From positions 62,001 to 126,000 of the forward strand of contig WNKP01000011.1 in the NCBI GenBank assembly GCA_009797885.1: 64,000 nt of DNA. The letters run 5' to 3'. Shown here in pieces: positions 59,940-64,000 of this stretch (within the stretch, counting starts at the first letter, position 1; each line of letters begins with the position of its first letter). Position numbers and translations under genes: made by a program. Below the pieces are notes generated by a model. It had not been told where the DNA came from, did no database searches, and saw nothing but the letters and a program-made list of their open reading frames with translations. The DNA comes from Flavobacteriaceae bacterium GF1 (GTDB taxonomy: Bacteria > Bacteroidota > Bacteroidia > Flavobacteriales > Flavobacteriaceae).

Positions 59940-62387
59940 ATGAAAAAAATTGGGCTAATTCTTCTTTTATTGATAGGCACAATAGGCCTAGCGCAAGAAA
60001 AACTTACCTACCAAAAACCCTCCAAGGAAATACTGGAACTTGTTGATGCCCCCCTTGCTCCCCGGGTTCTACTAACGGACGACGGCAAATACATGGTTTT
60101 GCTGTATCGAAATTACTACAAGAGCATTGCGGAACTATCCGAGACCGAACTTCGGTTGGCTGGATTACGAATAAATCCCAAAACCAATATTGGCAGTCGC
60201 ACCAATTATTACAACAACATTAAAATCAAGGAAGTTGGCAGCTCGGAGGCCATTCAAGTGGCGAATATGCCCAATAATCCCAGATTGGCAAATTTTAACT
60301 GGTCACCGGACCAGTCCATGATTGCAGTAACCAACACCACTCCTGCCGGTGTTGAGCTATGGGTACTGGATTTGAAAAAAGCGCAAGTCACCAAATTGAC
60401 CGATGCCAATGTAAATGCCAATATGAGGGACGTTATCAATTGGTTCAAGGATGGGAAATCCATTTTAGTGAAAATGTTACCAAACAACCGTAAGGACCTG
60501 ATCAACGTTGCTGAGGCCGTTCCCAATGGACCGACCATTTCCTCAAATGATGGAAAAAAGGCACAAAACAGAACATACCAAGACCTGTTGAAAAACCCAA
60601 ATGATGAGTTCAATTTTGAACAATTGGCCAGATCGGAACTGTATAAAGTAGGTATTGATGGTTCCAAAGCGCAATGGAAAGAAGCTGCCATGTACAGTAG
60701 TATCAGTTTTTCACCGGATGGTAACTACGTGATGGTAACCAATTTGGAGAAACCTTTTTCTTATTTGGTGCCCTATTATCGCTTTCCTTCATCCACAAAA
60801 ATCCATGGGGCAGACGGAAGTCCGGTATCCACGGTTTTGGAAGTCCCCCTTATTGAGGACCTCCCAAAAGGTTTTATGGCAGTGCGCATGGGAATGCGCG
60901 AATTGTCCTGGAGGGACGACAAACCAAGTACATTGATCTATGCCCAGGCACTTGATGAAGGAGACCCTGAAAAGGAGGCCGAATACAGGGATGAAGTCTT
61001 TCAATTGGAAGCCCCATTTAATGGTAAAGGAAAAAGTTTGATCAAACTGAGGAACAGGTACTATCAAATCACCTGGGGAAACAAAAATATGGCCGTTGCT
61101 TATGACTACTGGTGGAACAACAGGAACCTAAAAGGGTACCTTTTCAATCCATCGGATGCTTCCAAAGCGCCCCAAATTTTTGAAGATAGAAACTATCAAG
61201 ATGTGTACAGTGATCCTGGAAGTTTTGTGACCAAAAGGACAAAATTTGGAACGGAAGTATTGGCAATGGATGGAAATAACACCTTTTTGTTGGGAGAAGG
61301 ATTCACCAAAGAGGGCCAATTCCCCTTTGTGGACAAAATGAATATGTCCACAATGAAAAAAACCCGTTTGTATACTTCAAAAATAGAAGGTAAAAAGGAA
61401 AACCTTGTGGATTACAATGCGGAAAAGGACCAGCTTTTGGTTCGAATTGAATCACCAAATGAATATCCAAATTATTATTACAAGAGTTTGATCAAAAGAA
61501 AAGGTGCCGAGCAATTGACCAATTTCGAAAACCCGTTCAAAAGCCTCCAGGATGTTCACAAAGAGGTAATTACCTACAAACGTGAGGATGGTTTGGAACT
61601 GAATGGAACCTTATACCTGCCCTCAGGCTACAACATGGATTCCAAGGAAAAAATGCCTATGATCCTTTGGGCGTATCCAAGGGAATACAAAGACAAAAAC
61701 AGCGCCTCACAAAACACCCAGAACCCCAACGAATTTACCTATCCGTTTTGGGGCTCACCACTGTATTGGGTCACCAAGGGATATGTTGTCTTGGATGATG
61801 CCGCTTTCCCAATTATAGGGGAAGGTGACGAGCAGCCCAACGATACCTTTAGAAATCAATTGGTGGACAATGCCAGGGCCGCAATAGACGCCGTTGATAA
61901 ATTGGGCTATATTGACAGGACGCGGGTTGCCGTTGGAGGGCATAGTTATGGTGCATTTATGGTGGCCAATTTACTGTCCCACTCCGATCTGTTTGCCGCA
62001 GGAATTGCCCGGAGTGGTGCCTACAACAGAACACTTACCCCCTTTGGATTCCAAAGTGAGGAACGCAATTACTGGGAAGCTCCCGAAGTGTACTATACCA
62101 TGTCACCTTTTATGCACGCCGATAAGATGAAGACACCTCTACTTCTGATACATGGAGAGGCCGATAATAATTCAGGTACGTATCCCATGCAGAGTGAGCG
62201 TTATTTTAATGCCTTAAAAGGTCTAGGTGCCACGGTTCGATTGGTAATGCTTCCGAAGGAAAGCCATGGATACCGAGCCAAAGAAAGCATTTTACATTTG
62301 CTTTGGGAACAGGACCAATGGCTGGAAAAGTATGTAAAGCAAAGGGGCATCCAACAGGAACTGCCAAAACCTATGGGCAAGGATTGA
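59940..62387 (+). CDS. Secreted S9-family prolyl oligopeptidase-like peptidase
   Basis: 815 residues, signal peptide (GLILLLLIGTIGLAQ). The N-terminal beta-propeller (about 40-550) has repeated WSPD/FSPDG turns (LANFNWSPDQSMIAV, SISFSPDGNYVMV). The C-terminal alpha/beta-hydrolase has the nucleophile box TRVAVGGHSYGAFMVANLLS near 660, Asp in LLLIHGEADNNSGTYPMQSE near 735 and His in MLPKESHGYRAKES near 770. Probably degrades oligopeptides outside the cell. The closing region resembles glutamyl-type S9 peptidases. Confidence 0.92.
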   Translation: MKKIGLILLLLIGTIGLAQEKLTYQKPSKEILELVDAPLAPRVLLTDDGKYMVLLYRNYYKSIAELSETELRLAGLRINPKTNIGSRTNYYNNIKIKEVGSSEAIQVANMPNNPRLANFNWSPDQSMIAVTNTTPAGVELWVLDLKKAQVTKLTDANVNANMRDVINWFKDGKSILVKMLPNNRKDLINVAEAVPNGPTISSNDGKKAQNRTYQDLLKNPNDEFNFEQLARSELYKVGIDGSKAQWKEAAMYSSISFSPDGNYVMVTNLEKPFSYLVPYYRFPSSTKIHGADGSPVSTVLEVPLIEDLPKGFMAVRMGMRELSWRDDKPSTLIYAQALDEGDPEKEAEYRDEVFQLEAPFNGKGKSLIKLRNRYYQITWGNKNMAVAYDYWWNNRNLKGYLFNPSDASKAPQIFEDRNYQDVYSDPGSFVTKRTKFGTEVLAMDGNNTFLLGEGFTKEGQFPFVDKMNMSTMKKTRLYTSKIEGKKENLVDYNAEKDQLLVRIESPNEYPNYYYKSLIKRKGAEQLTNFENPFKSLQDVHKEVITYKREDGLELNGTLYLPSGYNMDSKEKMPMILWAYPREYKDKNSASQNTQNPNEFTYPFWGSPLYWVTKGYVVLDDAAFPIIGEGDEQPNDTFRNQLVDNARAAIDAVDKLGYIDRTRVAVGGHSYGAFMVANLLSHSDLFAAGIARSGAYNRTLTPFGFQSEERNYWEAPEVYYTMSPFMHADKMKTPLLLIHGEADNNSGTYPMQSERYFNALKGLGATVRLVMLPKESHGYRAKESILHLLWEQDQWLEKYVKQRGIQQELPKPMGKD

Positions 62388-62390
62388 CCA

Positions 62391-63701
62391 TCAATCCAGA
62401 TATTTCTTGAAATTATTGACCTGAACCTTGGCACGCAGATCGTGTAAGAGGTTGTACAGGCCAAAAAAGGTGCGATTCATATACAAGAAATGCTTGGAAC
62501 CCCTATTTCCATTCATTTTTCGAATTTGTTCGTCTTTGGAATAACGCTCACTGAGATTGGCAATTCTCGCCCAAAAGTCCGGTGAACCAAAGTCAAATTC
62601 GCGCTGATTGAACGGTGAAGTAAAAATGGTCAGCATTTCCTTGAACAAGGCCGTGAAGAAATCCAATTCTTTTTGGGAATCGGTTGGGGTCAATATCTCC
62701 AATTCATACAATTTTTGCATGAAAATCGCATCATTGCTTATGTTTTCCTCCTTGGCCAACTCAAAATAAGGCACATAAAACTCATCTGGAATTTCTTTGA
62801 TACACCCAAAATCTATGGCTATCAGTGTATTGTCCCTGCTTATCAAAAAATTACCGGGATGGGGGTCTGCATGTACCTTTCGAAGCCCATGGATCTGATA
62901 CATATAAAAATCCCATAAGGCCTGGCCCAATTTATCGCCAACCGCGGAAACAAAATCAGTTTTGGCAAACTCGCTCAAATGTTTGCCTTTCATCCAGTCC
63001 ATGGTTATGATTCGCTCACTGGATAATTCCGGATAATATTTTGGGAATTGGATATTAGGGATAATGCTACAGGCCTCTGTTATTTCCCTGCTCTGGTTCA
63101 ATTCCAAAATGTAATTGGTCTCCTCAATCAATTTGTTTTCAACCTCCTTAAAATACTTGTCCGAATCCTTTCCCTGTAGATTGAACATCCGGATAGCAAT
63201 GGGTTTCACAATGGCCAAATCACTTCCAATACTTTCCGCAACACCGGGATATTGAATTTTTACGGCCAGTTCCTTTCCATCTTTCGTGGCCTTATGAACC
63301 TGACCAATACTGGCTGCATTGATGGAGTCCCTTTCAAAAGAGTCAAAGATATCCTCGGGGTATTTGCCCAAATACTTTTTAAACGTTTTCCTGACCAAGG
63401 GAGCGGAAAGGGGCGGGACCGAAAATTGGGACAAGGAAAACTTTTCCACGTAGGCGCTGGGCAAAAGATTTTTTTCCATGCTCAACATTTGGGCAACTTT
63501 AAGTGCACTTCCCTTAAGACTTTTTAAACCGTCATAAATGTCCGTTGCATTGTTCTCATCAAGTTCTTCCCTCCCCAATTCTGGGTTTACCAAGCGTTTT
63601 CCGTAGTACTTTACGTAGTTCCCACCAATTTTTACACCGGTTTTCACCAGTTTTCCCGCACGTTCAATTTTCCCTGTCGGAATCTTATCAAGTGTCTTCA
63701 T
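62391..63701 (-). CDS. AarF/ABC1 (UbiB-like) atypical protein kinase
   Basis: 436 residues. Family motifs: the N-terminal KxGQ-like segment reads LKGSALKVAQMLSMEKNLLP near 60; SINAASIGQVHKATKDGKEL near 130 and AVKIQYPGVAESIGSDLAI near 147; VHADPHPGNFLISRDNTLIA near 275; AIDFGCIKEIPDEFY near 293. UbiB-type kinases support quinone biosynthesis and lipid handling. It is 3 bases from the converging S9 gene stop. Confidence 0.93.
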   Translation of the reverse strand: MKTLDKIPTGKIERAGKLVKTGVKIGGNYVKYYGKRLVNPELGREELDENNATDIYDGLKSLKGSALKVAQMLSMEKNLLPSAYVEKFSLSQFSVPPLSAPLVRKTFKKYLGKYPEDIFDSFERDSINAASIGQVHKATKDGKELAVKIQYPGVAESIGSDLAIVKPIAIRMFNLQGKDSDKYFKEVENKLIEETNYILELNQSREITEACSIIPNIQFPKYYPELSSERIITMDWMKGKHLSEFAKTDFVSAVGDKLGQALWDFYMYQIHGLRKVHADPHPGNFLISRDNTLIAIDFGCIKEIPDEFYVPYFELAKEENISNDAIFMQKLYELEILTPTDSQKELDFFTALFKEMLTIFTSPFNQREFDFGSPDFWARIANLSERYSKDEQIRKMNGNRGSKHFLYMNRTFFGLYNLLHDLRAKVQVNNFKKYLD

Positions 63702-63710
63702 CCACGTAGG

Positions 63711-64000
63711 TTAAGCAAAATTTTCTTTATAAAGGAACTTCCCAAAGTCCAACAAACTCTCCAATGGGGTGTTCTCAAACACATCAAATATGGAGGTTAC
63801 GGATTTTTCTATGGCCAAATCGGTTTTTTCAAAACCGGCAGAAGAATCGTCCATCCAAAACTTCAAAAGGAACAATAACTGTATCCATGCCCCTTCTGAA
63901 AAGACTTTAGGGCTTCTCTTGGTAATTCTTAAATTCTTACCGGCATTGGCCTCGTCGATCAATTCGGTTGCAAAATTCTTGATGTGGCTTCTCAAGCCTC
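63711..64000 (-). CDS. C-terminal part of a TetR-like regulator, cut by window edge
   Basis: The last 96 codons of a minus-strand gene: helical, with FSEGAWIQLLFLLKFWMDDS, FEKTDLAIEKSVTSIFDVFE and LESLLDFGKFLYKENFA. This resembles the ligand-binding end of TetR-type regulators that precede aarF-like genes in flavobacteria. The helix-turn-helix would lie beyond position 64000. The frame is open to the edge. It ends 9 bases before the kinase gene starts, so the two are probably one operon. Confidence 0.6.
   Translation of the reverse strand, partial: GLRSHIKNFATELIDEANAGKNLRITKRSPKVFSEGAWIQLLFLLKFWMDDSSAGFEKTDLAIEKSVTSIFDVFENTPLESLLDFGKFLYKENFA

Overview
The window is chromosomal DNA from a member of the Flavobacteriaceae (Bacteroidota). 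The evidence is a gliding-motility lipoprotein (GldI), the bL28-bL33-DUF4295 ribosomal cluster, many SPII lipoproteins with short signal peptides, a thrombospondin-type-3 surface protein, DUF721, DUF3810 and DUF2911 genes, and several promoters of the Bacteroidota type (TTG, 18-19 bases, TAnnTTTG). The genus cannot be fixed from the sequence alone. I found no rRNA, tRNA, transposase, integrase, phage gene or CRISPR array.

Left flank, 1-8.5 kb: core genes. These are ribH (cut by the window edge) with a TPR membrane protein, recF, a small lipoprotein and a DUF721 gene, ndk, a PhoD-like phosphatase, and a tight nrnA-gldI-cyclophilin/FKBP operon, then a DUF3810 membrane protein.

Accessory region, 8.65-28.16 kb: about twenty small, mostly plus-strand, functionally unrelated genes. 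Each sits between imperfect copies of an integron-attC-like recombination site. The sites have a conserved inner stem (GGCTATAATTCATTGC ... AATCATAGCC), a conserved GAGACC spacer, and a GTT at the right-hand core. The sequence after GTT differs from site to site. In at least nine cases it is the reverse complement, fully or nearly, of the outer arm at the far end of the same cassette, not of the adjacent arm. That is the signature of linearised circular gene cassettes. No integrase lies in the window and the core does not obey the classical GTTRRRY rule, so this looks like an integrase-less cassette array (CALIN-like) or a related, less well described flavobacterial system. Cargo includes DUF1801 proteins, a solute-binding lipoprotein, a DinB-fold protein, a bestrophin, serine hydrolase, P-loop kinase, GNAT and CatB-type acetyltransferases, an AraC regulator, nitrilase-family amidase, SRPBCC, TraB/GumN, YdeI/DUF1905 and SnoaL proteins. 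A 2.4-kb block inside it (16.9-19.4 kb) is atypical: it has a reversed TIM-barrel gene, a 141-bp palindromic repeat and a collapsed attC-like site.

Right flank, 28-64 kb: core and metabolic genes again. These are a MoxR-SurA-PPIase operon; an SRPBCC/serine-hydrolase cluster; a fasciclin protein beside an ECF sigma/anti-sigma pair; a Gfo/Idh/MocA oxidoreductase with DoxX; rimO; an esterase-like serine hydrolase, amidase, NTF2-like, AraC and DUF2911 group; ftsY with an RDD protein; a TSP3 surface protein; DUF4295-rpmG-rpmB; cinA; a compact Hpt/FAH/exonuclease/esterase operon; a lipoyl E2 acyltransferase; recR; a sodium:solute symporter; a CoA-binding protein; a FabH-type ketosynthase; an S9 peptidase; and an AarF-type kinase followed by a partial TetR-like gene at the edge.

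The array lies in the gap between converging flanking genes (DUF3810 reading right, moxR reading left), a place where cassettes can accumulate without breaking a core operon.
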